Below are positions 1 through 7,732 of a DNA stretch of 16,355 nt, in pieces. How positions within the stretch are numbered: position 1 is the stretch's first letter; each line of letters starts with the position of its first letter. The DNA lies in contig JBLNCE010000075.1 of assembly GCA_050260415.1 (NCBI GenBank), positions 1-16,355 of the forward strand, read 5' to 3'. This stretch comes from JBLNCE01 sp050260415. GTDB lineage: Bacteria > Bacillota > UBA4882 > JAAYXC01. A model generated the notes under the pieces. The model was not told where the DNA came from and did not search any database. It saw only the letters and a list, made by a program, of their open reading frames with translations. The translations under genes and the position numbers were made by a program.

Positions 1-1308
1 GGGGCCGTCGAGCAAGAGCGGCAGGGGGCGGCCTGTCTCCAGGGCGGCTGTCTCGAGGGAGCGGCGGATGGCCGGGGCTGTCAAGCCGATCAGGACCACG
101 GCCTTGACGTTGCCGGTCAGGACGGCCTCGGCAAAGGGTCGGTAGTCGGCGCCTTTATCGGCGCCGCCCGCGATCAGGACGAGGGGTTCCTGGAAAGCGC
201 GGATGGCTACGGCGCTGGCCTCCGGCGTGGTGGCGAAGGAATCGTCGAAATACTGCACGCCGTCCACGTTCCGCACGAACTCCAGCCGGTGCTCGAGCCC
301 CTGGAAGGCCGTGACGGCGTCGTGAATGGCATCCACCGCGGCGCCCACGGCGGACGCGGCCGCGGCCGCGGCACAGATATTGGCCAGGTTGTGTTCCCCG
401 CGGATCTGGACCGCGCTGGTCGGGCAGATGGGTGTCTCCACGCCACCCCGGCGGAGATGGAGCCAGCGTCCCCGGCCGCGGTCGGCCGTGAAACAACCCT
501 CAGTCTCCTCGCGCAGACTGAACTGGAGGAGCCGGCCGCGCGCCCGGCCGGCCTGCGCGGCGCAAATCTCGTTGTCGGCGTTGAGGACGACCGTGCCGTC
601 CGGACCCTGGTGGAGGAAGACATTGGCCTTGGCCTCGATATAGTCGCCGTACGAGCGGTGGTAGTTGGGGTTGTTCGGGTCGCTCGCGGCCAGGTGTTCG
701 GGGAAGATGTTCGTAACCACGGCCACCGAGGGGCTTCGGTCGGCATCCTCCAGCTGAAAGCTGGATAGTTCCAAGACCACCAGGTCGTCGGGGCCGATTT
801 CGTCCAAGAAGGCGAACGGTGCCACGCCGATGTTGCCGCCCAGCCAAACACGGCCGCCCTTTTCCTGCCGGTCCTGCTGCAGGATCTGAAAGATCAGGCT
901 GGAGGTCGTGCCTTTGCCCTTGCTGCCGGTGACGCCGATGACCGGTACGGGGCAGATCTCGAGGAAGAGCCTGATGGCGCTGGTAATACTCACGCCCGCG
1001 TCGCGGGCGGAAACGAGGGCTGGTTCGAAGAGGGGAAGACCCGGGCTCCGGTAGAGGACATCGAAGCGCTCCAGGCGGGCCAGGTAATCCGGGCCGAGTT
1101 GGAACGCGACTCCCGCCTGGCGCAGTTCCCCGAAACGGTCTCCAAGTTCGGGCGCGGTGCGACGGTCGCAGACGGTCAGACGGTCGCCGCGCGCCAGCAA
1201 GTATCGGGCCAGAGCCAGATTTTCTATCCCCAGGCCGAGCAGGGCGACTTCTCTGGACAAGGTGTCGTCACTCTCCGCAAAGATATACGGGCCAAGTCTC
1301 GCCCTCAT
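1..1308 (-). CDS. murD: UDP-N-acetylmuramoylalanine--D-glutamate ligase MurD, C-terminus cut by window edge
   Basis: This cytoplasmic ATP-dependent ligase adds D-Glu to UDP-MurNAc-L-Ala in peptidoglycan precursor synthesis. Reading the complement from the ATG at 1308 gives 436 uninterrupted codons to the left edge. A Rossmann-like N-terminal segment (VALLGLGIENLALARYL, residues 21-37) is followed by the Mur-ligase P-loop GVTGSKGKGTTSS (125-137), ELSSFQLE (180-187), NIFPEHL, the GEHNLANICAA motif and the C-terminal-domain motif DDSFATTPEAS, then GGADKGADY. Family length is about 450 residues, so only the last few tens are missing. The next upstream ATG (1316) stops after three codons, so 1308 is the start. 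It diverges from murC with 122 nt between starts; no convincing promoter was found for it. Identification rests on several conserved motifs and is firm. Confidence 0.95.
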   Translation of the reverse strand, partial: MRARLGPYIFAESDDTLSREVALLGLGIENLALARYLLARGDRLTVCDRRTAPELGDRFGELRQAGVAFQLGPDYLARLERFDVLYRSPGLPLFEPALVSARDAGVSITSAIRLFLEICPVPVIGVTGSKGKGTTSSLIFQILQQDRQEKGGRVWLGGNIGVAPFAFLDEIGPDDLVVLELSSFQLEDADRSPSVAVVTNIFPEHLAASDPNNPNYHRSYGDYIEAKANVFLHQGPDGTVVLNADNEICAAQAGRARGRLLQFSLREETEGCFTADRGRGRWLHLRRGGVETPICPTSAVQIRGEHNLANICAAAAAASAVGAAVDAIHDAVTAFQGLEHRLEFVRNVDGVQYFDDSFATTPEASAVAIRAFQEPLVLIAGGADKGADYRPFAEAVLTGNVKAVVLIGLTAPAIRRSLETAALETGRPLPLLLDGP

Positions 1309-1351
1309 CTTACCATTTGCCCCGGCCTTATGTAAAGGGCGCTGCCTCTTC

Positions 1352-1381
1352 TTGTAAGGTCTATGCGCAACGTGCTATAAT
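1352..1381 (+). promoter_or_regulatory. SigA/sigma70-type promoter of murC with extended -10
   Basis: TTGTAA (1352-1357) lies 18 nt before a perfect TATAAT (1376-1381), which is preceded by TGC, an extended -10. Transcription should start near 1388. This places the transcript start downstream of the ATG at 1317, so the murC start must be one of the later GTG/TTG codons. Confidence 0.75.
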
Positions 1382-1430
1382 AGTGCTGCCGTGTCTCACC
1401 TCTCTGAGAAGCCGCGTGGGAGTGACTTTA

Positions 1431-2864
1431 TTGCAGCGTTTGTTTGAGCCCGGGGTCAGTCTCAGGGTTCATTTTATCGGTATCGGCGGCATCAGCATGA
1501 GTGGGCTGGCGGAATTCCTTGCGGCCAGGGGACACAGCGTGAGCGGCTGCGACCGGAAGGCCTCGGGTCTCACCGCGATGCTCGCCGCCAAGGGAATCCA
1601 GATCGAGATCGGACATGACCCCGCGCATATCGACGCGGCGGATGTGGTTGTTTATACAGCGGCCATCCCTCACGAGCAGCCTGAGCTTCAGGCGGCCAGA
1701 GCGCGCAATCTGCCGACCATCGAACGGGCAATCCTCCTCGGCGGGGTGGCCGCGACTTACCCCAAACGAATCGCGGTGGCGGGCACGCACGGCAAGACCA
1801 CGACCACGGGCATGCTCGGCGTCGTTCTCACGGAAGCGGGACTGGATCCCGCGATCTCGCTGGGCGGCGAACTCGATCAGATCGGCGGCAACGTCCGCTT
1901 GGGCGGGCGCGAGTTGTTCCTGACCGAAGCCTGCGAATACGTGGAGAGTTTTCTCCATCTTTCCCCCACCATCGCCATGATCCTCAATGTCGAAGCGGAC
2001 CATCCCGATTTCTTCCGTGACTTGACGCATCTCAAGGGAGCCTTTGCTCGTTTCGCGCGACTGGTGCCGGAGGACGGGCACATCATCGCCCGTACGGAAC
2101 TGCCCAATGTGGCCGATGCGGTGGCCGGCGCGCGCGCGGGGGTAATCAGTTTCGGCCAGGGTGAGGCGGCGGATTTTCACCCGCGCGAGATCCGGTTTGA
2201 CCGCCAAGGCATGCCGAGTTTCACCGCGTTCGCGTACGGCCGTCCATTGGACCGGGTGGAATTGAACGTACCCGGCATGCACAATATCCTAAACGCGTTG
2301 GCCGCCCTGGCCGCCGCAAGTCTGCTGGGAGTAGACCCGGAGGTCGCCATCGCCGCTCTAGGCCGGTACCGCGGCACGAAGCGCCGTTTCGAGCGCAAGG
2401 GTCAACATAACGGCGTGACGGTGATTGACGATTACGCGCACCATCCGACCGAGGTCGCGGCGACGATCGGCGCGGCCCGCAACTGCCCCCACCAACGCAT
2501 CTGGTGCGTTTTTCAGCCGCACACCTACAGCCGGACCAAAGCGTTGCTCCATGACTTCGCCTCGGCTCTATCCCAGGCCGATCGGGTTTTGATCCTAGAT
2601 ATCTATGCCGCCCGCGAACGCGACGACGGCCAGATACACGCGCGCGATCTGGCGCTGTTACTGCAAGAACAGGGACACGAGGCGATGTACATCCCCTCGT
2701 TTGCGGAGACGGTCGACTATCTCGCCGCTCATACACGGCCCGGCGATCTGGTTCTGACCATGGGCGCCGGAGACGTCAACCGGATCGGAGAGATGCTGCT
2801 TTCCCGTATGATCGGCGTAGAAACCCCGGGACGCGGGCGGGACAAGAATCCGGGAGTTAATTAG
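1431..2864 (+). CDS. murC: UDP-N-acetylmuramate--L-alanine ligase MurC
   Basis: It joins L-Ala to UDP-MurNAc, the first peptide-stem step, in the cytoplasm. Visible motifs are VHFIGIGGISMSGLAEFL (near residue 13), the P-loop GTHGKTTTTG (about 118-127), EACEYVESFL, LNVEADHPDFF, the signature DDYAHHPTEVAATI, FQPHTYSRTKAL and the C-terminal GDLVLTMGAGDVNRIGEML. From TTG 1431 it is 477 aa, normal for MurC. I chose TTG 1431 because GGGAG (1418-1422) lies 8 nt upstream and the predicted transcript begins near 1388. GTG 1422 is an alternative. An in-frame ATG at 1317 would add 38 residues not seen in the family and precedes the promoter. The GGDEF gene follows after 2 nt, so the two are probably co-transcribed. 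Confidence 0.95.
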   Translation: MQRLFEPGVSLRVHFIGIGGISMSGLAEFLAARGHSVSGCDRKASGLTAMLAAKGIQIEIGHDPAHIDAADVVVYTAAIPHEQPELQAARARNLPTIERAILLGGVAATYPKRIAVAGTHGKTTTTGMLGVVLTEAGLDPAISLGGELDQIGGNVRLGGRELFLTEACEYVESFLHLSPTIAMILNVEADHPDFFRDLTHLKGAFARFARLVPEDGHIIARTELPNVADAVAGARAGVISFGQGEAADFHPREIRFDRQGMPSFTAFAYGRPLDRVELNVPGMHNILNALAALAAASLLGVDPEVAIAALGRYRGTKRRFERKGQHNGVTVIDDYAHHPTEVAATIGAARNCPHQRIWCVFQPHTYSRTKALLHDFASALSQADRVLILDIYAARERDDGQIHARDLALLLQEQGHEAMYIPSFAETVDYLAAHTRPGDLVLTMGAGDVNRIGEMLLSRMIGVETPGRGRDKNPGVN

Positions 2865-2866
2865 GG

Positions 2867-4045
2867 GTGACTGCCGTGACCTACGTTCTTGGAGGCTTGG
2901 TTCTTCTGGGGATGCTCCTGGCCCTGGCCGTGTGGCGCCAGTCTGTCGCGCGCCGCTTCTTCCAGTCCCTTGCCCATCTGGGATCGGCGCTCGGCGAGAA
3001 AAGGAGCCCCGGGGACCTGGGGAAGCGTGTTCTAGCGGCGGTGTGTGAAGATACTGGTTCGGAGGCCGGCCTGCTCTATCTCGGCGAAAAGAACCTGGCT
3101 TTTCGATTGAAGGCCAGCCATGGCCTGGACCAGTCCCAGTTGAGCAGCGCGGTAATCGACGCGGAGCTTCACCGGCGGTTCCTGGATCGCGTATCGGGCG
3201 GCCCGGCGGCGATCTCGCGGGTCCCGCTGGATGAGGCGGGAGGTTTTCTCGCGCATTACCGGTGGGCCTTGGTCGCGCCCCTTGCGGCCGGCGAGAGCAT
3301 AGTGGGGGTCTTGCTCCTGCTTCGCACGGAAGGCCGTTATAAATCTCAGCACCTTGAGTTGCTGCGGCGTTTTGCGCCCCAGGCCGCTTTTTCCCTGGCC
3401 AACGTCTCTCTCAATCAGGAGAACCAGGACGCCGCCAAGGAAAACGCGCGGCTATACCTGAACCTATCCAGGCTCTACCGCCAGGCGACCGTGGACAACC
3501 TAACCGGTTTGCATAACCGGCTCTATATGTCGCAGCGGTTGAGGGAGGAAGTAAAGAAGGCGTGGCGTTTCAGGCAGCCCTTGGCGTTGGTGCTCTTGGA
3601 CCTGGATCTCTTCGGCAAGGTGAACGAGGAGCACGGGCAGAAGACCGGTGACGAGGTATTGCGCGATGCGGCGCGGATCGTCCGCCGGACGGCGCGCGAT
3701 TACGACGTGGCCTGCCGGTTCGGCGGCGAGGGGATAGCGCTGATCTTGGCCCAAACCGACCGGGAAGGGGCGTTCGCCTTGGCGGAGAGGATTCGCCGGG
3801 AAATAGGCGCCCATCAGTTTCCGGCGGGGGTGCGGCTCACGTGCAGCGTCGGCGTGGCCGCAATGGCGCCGGCGGCTTTGCCCGCGGTAAAACGACCCGA
3901 TGCCGCCCATCTGGAACGCGCCGCCGAAGAATTGGTTTTGTTGGCGGAAAAGGCCATGGAATGCGCCAAGGAAGCTGGACGAGACCGGGTGGAGATCGCC
4001 GCGACGCTTGAGCCGAAGGCGGAAGTCCCCAGTCCCCAGCCATGA
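2867..4045 (+). CDS. Membrane-anchored GAF-like/GGDEF protein with degenerate GGEGI active site
   Basis: 392 aa. One N-terminal membrane segment (residues 6-23) is followed by a GAF-like sensor region (about 40-180), a short coiled linker rich in E, N and K, and a GGDEF domain (about 208-380). GGDEF landmarks are DNLTGLHNR (210-218), LLDLDLF with metal-site Asp245, Asn253, GDEVL (261-265) and the terminal AKEAGRDRV. The catalytic loop reads RFGGEGIALIL: the first acidic residue of GG(D/E)EF is kept but the second is Gly and the Phe is Ile. The inhibitory-site RxxD is intact (Arg277, Asp280) at the canonical spacing. By family knowledge this suggests weak or lost diguanylate cyclase activity, perhaps a c-di-GMP receptor; that is inference. 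GTG 2867 has GGAG 10 nt upstream; GTG 2876, behind AGGGGTG, is an alternative. It sits 2 nt behind murC and before a wall-remodelling enzyme. Confidence 0.85.
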   Translation: MTAVTYVLGGLVLLGMLLALAVWRQSVARRFFQSLAHLGSALGEKRSPGDLGKRVLAAVCEDTGSEAGLLYLGEKNLAFRLKASHGLDQSQLSSAVIDAELHRRFLDRVSGGPAAISRVPLDEAGGFLAHYRWALVAPLAAGESIVGVLLLLRTEGRYKSQHLELLRRFAPQAAFSLANVSLNQENQDAAKENARLYLNLSRLYRQATVDNLTGLHNRLYMSQRLREEVKKAWRFRQPLALVLLDLDLFGKVNEEHGQKTGDEVLRDAARIVRRTARDYDVACRFGGEGIALILAQTDREGAFALAERIRREIGAHQFPAGVRLTCSVGVAAMAPAALPAVKRPDAAHLERAAEELVLLAEKAMECAKEAGRDRVEIAATLEPKAEVPSPQP

Positions 4046-4248
4046 CTCACGCGCCAAAAACGAGGCCCTGTTCTGAGAACCGATGGATGCCGAAGGCCGA
4101 TTGCCAGGGCCGACGGAGACCCAAAGACGCACCGGGGTAAGGCATATTGCCGAAGCTGCCGCCTGGAGAAAAACGCGCTGAACCATCGCGTTTGGGCCCT
4201 GGCAAGGCGGCGAGAAGGCCAGCCCGCAAGGTTGCCCTCCGGTATATT

Positions 4249-4293
4249 AGGACTGTTCTCTGCAAAAACTCTGAGAGAACAGTCCTTTGTTTT
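4249..4293 (+). promoter_or_regulatory. Perfect 13-bp inverted repeat with T-rich tail, directly before the carboxypeptidase RBS
   Basis: AGGACTGTTCTCT (4249-4261) and AGAGAACAGTCCT (4274-4286) are exact reverse complements around a 12-nt loop, followed by TTTGTTTT up to 4293. The RBS GGAGGG begins at 4294. In RNA this is a terminator-like hairpin in the leader; in DNA it could be an operator. TATATT (4243-4248) sits immediately upstream, but no -35 was found. A shorter palindrome of the same half-site, GTTCTGAGAAC, lies at 4070-4080. The rest of the 263-nt gap (4046-4308) shows no recognisable gene or known riboswitch. Confidence 0.6.
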
Positions 4294-4308
4294 GGAGGGA
4301 ACCGATCG

Positions 4309-5487
4309 ATGCGACGCTTTATCGCCTGTCTGCTCCTCGTCGCTCTGTTGTGTCCGGCGGTCACGGCCTTCACGCCGCGCGCGGCGGAAGGGCCGCCGGT
4401 CTCGATCAGCTCGGAGTCGGCCGTTCTCATGGAGGCAAGCCAGGGACGGATCCTTTTCGCCAAGGGCGAGCATGCCGTGCTGCCCCCCGCGAGCGTTACA
4501 AAGCTCATGTTGATGCTGCTCGTCATGGAAGCGGTCGATTCGGGACGTATGAAGCTCTCGGAGATCGTCACGGCCAGTCCCGAGGCCTGCAAGATGGGCG
4601 GCTCTCAGATCTGGCTGGAACAAGGCGAGCAGATGACGGTCGCCGATCTCATGAAAGCGATCTCGATCGTCTCCGCCAACGACGCCTCGGTCGCGCTCGC
4701 GGAACACATGGCCGGCTCGGAGGAGAACTTCGTCCGGCTCATGAACAAACGCGCCCAGGAACTGGGGCTCAAGGATACCGTCTATGTGAACTGCACCGGC
4801 CTGACCCCCGACGCGCCGGGGGCCAAGGGCAATGTGACGTCCGCGCACGACCAAGCCGTGCTGGCTCAAGCCATGCTCCGGCATCCCGGCGTCCTCAAGT
4901 GGACGGGTACCTGGATCGACTACCTGCGCAACGGCCAGTCATTCTTGCGGAACACCAATAACCTGGTCCGCTTCTACGACGGTTGCGACGGCCTCAAGAC
5001 CGGCTTTACGGAACAGGCCGGCTTCTGTCTCGTCGCTACGGCCAAGCGGGCCGGCGTCCGGCTGATCGCCGCGATCATGAAGGCGCCGACGTCGCAGATC
5101 CGCAACGCCGAGATCTCAAAGCTGTTCAACTACGGCTTTAGCCAACTCAAAGCCTACCAGTTCTACAAGGGAGGGGAGGTCGTCGCCAACCTGCCCGTGA
5201 CATTGGGCAAGCGCAATCAGGTTCCGGTGGTGGTGGAGCGCGAACTGGCGGCCGTGGTCGACCGGACCGTCACGGCCAGTCCGAAGACCGCGATTACGCT
5301 GCCGGCCAAGGTTACGGCCCCGATCAAACAGGGAATGGTTCTCGGCCGGGTCGTCGTGACCATCGAGGGCAAAGAATGCGGGCGCACGAACCTCATCGCC
5401 GCCAGCAGCGTGCCGAGAAGCGGTTTCTTCAGCGCCTTGGGCAAGGTCCTGGCCGAGACCATCAAGAGCCTGTTCAAGCGGGGCTGA
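4309..5487 (+). CDS. D-alanyl-D-alanine carboxypeptidase, PBP5/DacF family, secreted
   Basis: A penicillin-binding serine D,D-carboxypeptidase that trims the terminal D-Ala of peptidoglycan stems outside the cytoplasmic membrane. 392 aa from ATG 4309, set by GGAGGG at 4294-4299. A signal peptide (Arg-Arg then hydrophobic residues 4-20, AXA-like site near 20-26) is followed by the S11 peptidase domain with all three motifs: SVTK (62-65, nucleophile Ser62), SAN (122-124) and KTG (230-232). A PBP5 C-terminal beta domain (about 260-365) and a final amphipathic helix (SALGKVLAETIKSLFKRG), typical of the PBP5 membrane anchor, complete it. Length is normal. An in-frame ATG at 4147 would add 54 residues ahead of the signal peptide and is rejected. 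It lies downstream of murC and the GGDEF gene and ends in a strong terminator. It could be called dacF or dacB; the paralogue is not decidable. Confidence 0.95.
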   Translation: MRRFIACLLLVALLCPAVTAFTPRAAEGPPVSISSESAVLMEASQGRILFAKGEHAVLPPASVTKLMLMLLVMEAVDSGRMKLSEIVTASPEACKMGGSQIWLEQGEQMTVADLMKAISIVSANDASVALAEHMAGSEENFVRLMNKRAQELGLKDTVYVNCTGLTPDAPGAKGNVTSAHDQAVLAQAMLRHPGVLKWTGTWIDYLRNGQSFLRNTNNLVRFYDGCDGLKTGFTEQAGFCLVATAKRAGVRLIAAIMKAPTSQIRNAEISKLFNYGFSQLKAYQFYKGGEVVANLPVTLGKRNQVPVVVERELAAVVDRTVTASPKTAITLPAKVTAPIKQGMVLGRVVVTIEGKECGRTNLIAASSVPRSGFFSALGKVLAETIKSLFKRG

Positions 5488-5509
5488 ACCGGAACATCCC
5501 TTTACCGAG

Positions 5510-5533
5510 GCCCGCCTACCGGCGGGCTTTTTT
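5510..5533 (+). terminator. Rho-independent terminator of the carboxypeptidase gene
   Basis: GCCCGCC (5510-5516), loop TACC, GGCGGGC (5521-5527), then six T (5528-5533). It starts 22 nt after the stop codon and ends the murC-side transcription unit. Confidence 0.92.
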
Positions 5534-5570
5534 CGATCAGGAAGCAACGGCGCCGGGCTTCGCGGCGTTT

Positions 5571-5628
5571 GGCCTTTCCGGCCGCGGGGGAAGGCCGGGA
5601 ATAAGAGCGGCGGGTTTGTGCCCGCCGC
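5571..5628. repeat. Two further GC-rich hairpins in the 364-nt gap before the ROK gene
   Basis: The first is GGCCTTTCC (5571-5579) with GGAAGGCC (5589-5596), an 8-bp stem with one bulged T. The second is a perfect 8-bp stem, GCGGCGGG (5607-5614) and CCCGCCGC (5621-5628), around TTTGTG. Neither has a T-run. With the terminator at 5510 they make three hairpins in 120 nt. The remainder of the gap (5629-5851) holds an operator-like site at 5701 and no separate gene. Confidence 0.6.
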
Positions 5629-5700
5629 AGCTCCAAGCGTCCGGTTTCCAGGAGGCGGGCCTAGGCTAAAAAACCTTTTGCCGGGATGGAAAAAACCGCA

Positions 5701-5726
5701 TCCTCATTACGATATTATTGCGAGGA
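5701..5726. promoter_or_regulatory. Imperfect palindrome with TATTAT, possible operator/promoter of the ROK regulator
   Basis: TCCTC (5701-5705) and GAGGA (5722-5726) flank an AT-rich centre containing ATAT and TATTAT (5713-5718, -10-like). No good -35 was found. Position upstream of a ROK repressor fits autoregulation, but this is inference. Confidence 0.3.
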
Positions 5727-5851
5727 AAAGCGGTGCGTCGGGCTGGCCGTTCAAGGCGGCGGACGCCAATGAATTTATTATGTCGAGCAGGAATCGGAAA
5801 ACGCATGACGAAGAACGAATTAGTTTGAACGCCGAACAAACGAGGGACGTC

Positions 5852-7033
5852 ATGCAAACCGGAAATTTCCAGCTTGTGCGTCAGATTAACCGCCGTTTGG
5901 TTTTCGGGCTCATTCGTGAGGGGGAGCAGGTCTCGCGGGCAAGCCTGGCCGAGGTCACGGCGCTCAGCAAGGCGACCGTCTCGGCGGTGGTGGACGAATT
6001 GATCGAGGGCGGGATGATCGTTGAAGGACCTCGCATGGTGGGATCCATCGGCAGACGGCCGATCCTGCTCGATATCAACACGGGCGGCCCGGTTCTCGGC
6101 GCGGTGCAACTGGAGCCGGACGGAGTACGCGGCGCCGTGATGGACCTTCGCTGGCGGATCCTCAAGCGGTTTTCGCGACCGTGCGCGCCGGCCAAAGGCG
6201 AGAGCCTGATCAGGGCCGCCGTCGATACCCTGGCCGCCATCAAGAATTATGCCACGGTCATGGGCCGTCTCGTCCTGGGGGCGGGAGTCGGGGTGCCGGG
6301 GATCCTGAACCGGCCCGGCGATGTGGTATTACACGCTCCGGCGCTCGGATGGCGCGATGTTTCGCTGCGCAAGGTGCTGGAGACAGCGGTCGATTTCCCT
6401 GTTTCATTGGGTGACGAAGCCAGGTTGGGCGCGCTGGCGGAAGTCGCGGTCGGTTCGGGACGCGGGACGGAGGTCTTGCTCTATCTGGGTTTGGGTACGA
6501 CGGTCAGCGTGGGCATCGTTCGGCGGGGCTGTCTGGAGGGAGGCACGCATGCCGGCCATCTGACGGTCCTGCCCGCCGGGCCACCGTGTTGGTGCGGCAA
6601 TCGCGGGTGTTTGGAGGCCTTGGTCGGGGAGGAAAACCTCGTGCGGCGCGCCCGTGAGATGTTGGCCGCCGGACGGCGTTTCCGGCGGGCACCCGCCGGG
6701 CTATCCCGCCAGTGGCTCTGCCGGGAGGCCGAGAAGGGCGACCCGCTGGCCACGGAGATCCTGCTGGAGGCCTGCCGCTGGGTCGGGATCGGGTTGGCGA
6801 ACCTGATCAATCTGTATCAGCCTGAGATGGTGCTGATCGGGGGTTGGATGGCATCCGACAGGAAGCTGATGCTCGCCGTGGAGAAGGAGGTACGAGAGCG
6901 CGCGCTCGCTGCGTTCATGCGTCCGATGCGGATCGAGCCCGCCGGTATAACCGAGGATGCCGTCCTGATCGGCGCGGCGGCCTGGGCGCTTGAAGGCGCG
7001 TTAGGTTCCCAGCCAATCCAGGGGTTGTCCTAA
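5852..7033 (+). CDS. ROK-family transcriptional repressor (NagC/XylR type)
   Basis: 393 aa from ATG 5852, chosen because GAGGGA lies just upstream and MQTGNFQLVRQINRRLVFGL is the classic ROK-repressor N-terminus. In-frame ATG 5780 lacks an RBS. An N-terminal winged helix-turn-helix (about 10-65, with SRASLAEVTALSKATVSAVV) is followed by a ROK sugar-kinase-like domain. The zinc motif is complete: His236 in AGH, then CxCGxxGC (Cys246, Cys248, Cys253) and Glu255. The usual ENDAN catalytic motif reads GDEAR: Asp188 is kept but the Asn residues are not. The DxGGT phosphate motif is absent (VLGAVQLEPDGV). That fits a sugar-sensing repressor without kinase activity. The ligand is unknown; NagC-like regulators often sense amino-sugar phosphates, and the downstream sugar-type acyltransferase is compatible with this. 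Confidence 0.92.
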   Translation: MQTGNFQLVRQINRRLVFGLIREGEQVSRASLAEVTALSKATVSAVVDELIEGGMIVEGPRMVGSIGRRPILLDINTGGPVLGAVQLEPDGVRGAVMDLRWRILKRFSRPCAPAKGESLIRAAVDTLAAIKNYATVMGRLVLGAGVGVPGILNRPGDVVLHAPALGWRDVSLRKVLETAVDFPVSLGDEARLGALAEVAVGSGRGTEVLLYLGLGTTVSVGIVRRGCLEGGTHAGHLTVLPAGPPCWCGNRGCLEALVGEENLVRRAREMLAAGRRFRRAPAGLSRQWLCREAEKGDPLATEILLEACRWVGIGLANLINLYQPEMVLIGGWMASDRKLMLAVEKEVRERALAAFMRPMRIEPAGITEDAVLIGAAAWALEGALGSQPIQGLS

Positions 7034-7077
7034 GACTGATCTTATAGGCATATTATGCTAACGGAAGAGTCTTTTTT
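7032..7077 (+). terminator. Possible terminator behind the ROK gene
   Basis: AAGACT (7032-7037) pairs with AGTCTT (7068-7073). The loop contains its own small hairpin GCATA-T-TATGC, and a run of six T ends at 7077. The stem is short and AT-rich, so termination may be partial. TATTAT at 7051-7056 inside the loop could instead be a -10 for the next gene, with TTGTCC 20 nt upstream. Confidence 0.35.
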
Positions 7078-7114
7078 CCTGTCTTTGTCAAGAAACGGGC
7101 AAGGGGGTGAGACA

Positions 7115-7555
7115 ATGCGTTTACATGCCGGTGGACTATGTATTCGCCGGATGCAGGCGGACGACTTGCAGGCGGTCTTGGGGCTCGTGCGTCAATTACC
7201 GGGGAACATCATCCGTTGGTCCAAGGAGGCCAGCTTCACTCAGGTCTTTCAGGATTTGTTGGAGGGGAAGGGCAAAGAGGCCTTTGTGGCGACCTTGCAT
7301 CAGCGGGTCATCGGGTTTGTGAGTCTTTATTACATGCGGGTCCTGCATCACGGCGGCACGGTGGCCAGCATCCAGGAACTGGTTGTAACGGAAGAGCTTC
7401 GCGGGCGGGGGGTCGGCCGCGCGCTGGTGGACTTCGCACGGGCACGGGCGCAAGAGCTTTGCTGCGCCGGGGTTGAAGTGGCGGCGGGCCAGCCTGGATT
7501 GGGCAAGCGCCTCGGCCGGATCGGCGCGCTGGATCACTTTGCCCCTGTTCCGTAA
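7115..7555 (+). CDS. GNAT-family N-acetyltransferase, C-terminus possibly frameshifted
   Basis: 146 aa from ATG 7115, set by AGGGGGTGA at 7102-7110. The fold is recognised from the N-terminal IRRMQADDLQAVLGL, the strand GFVSLYYM and the acetyl-CoA pyrophosphate loop (87-112) with the RxxGxG motif R96-G-R-G-V-G101, followed by the helix RALVDFARARAQ. Substrate unknown. After GVEVAA (119-124) the expected last part (AHRFYxxxGF) is missing; instead the frame runs PGLGKRLGRIGALDHFAPVP to a stop. Fragments resembling the missing part occur downstream in the other two frames: RAESHRRG near 7559-7582 and YQGFESESFTTAF near 7590-7630. This suggests a decayed or frameshifted end, or an assembly error. 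An in-frame ATG at 7055 lacks an RBS. Confidence 0.75.
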   Translation: MRLHAGGLCIRRMQADDLQAVLGLVRQLPGNIIRWSKEASFTQVFQDLLEGKGKEAFVATLHQRVIGFVSLYYMRVLHHGGTVASIQELVVTEELRGRGVGRALVDFARARAQELCCAGVEVAAGQPGLGKRLGRIGALDHFAPVP

Positions 7556-7732
7556 GCGCGCCGAAAGCCATCGCCGCGGTGCCGGTATCATACCAAGGTT
7601 TCGAGAGTGAAAGCTTTACCACGGCTTTCCGCGGTTTGGGCGCGGACAAGCTTTCGCCCCAAGGCCGCCCCGCGACATAGCCAATCAAGCTGCTTTCGAA
7701 ACCCATATTTAACATGGAAGAGGTGTTGGCGC

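Noticed and set aside
207..851. Long plus- and minus-strand frames inside the murD region
   Set aside because: They are shadows of the murD frame, which itself runs unbroken to the window edge and carries all Mur-ligase motifs.
4046..4248. Possible c-di-GMP (GEMM) or other riboswitch in the leader of the carboxypeptidase gene
   Set aside because: The stretch has short helices and a GACCCAAAGACGC segment vaguely like GEMM, but the conserved GGUAGGUAGC-type and other core elements are absent.
3814..4884. A 356-codon minus-strand frame across the GGDEF and carboxypeptidase genes
   Set aside because: It is antisense to two genes with clear family motifs, is rich in Arg/His/Gly as GC-rich shadows are, and matches no family.
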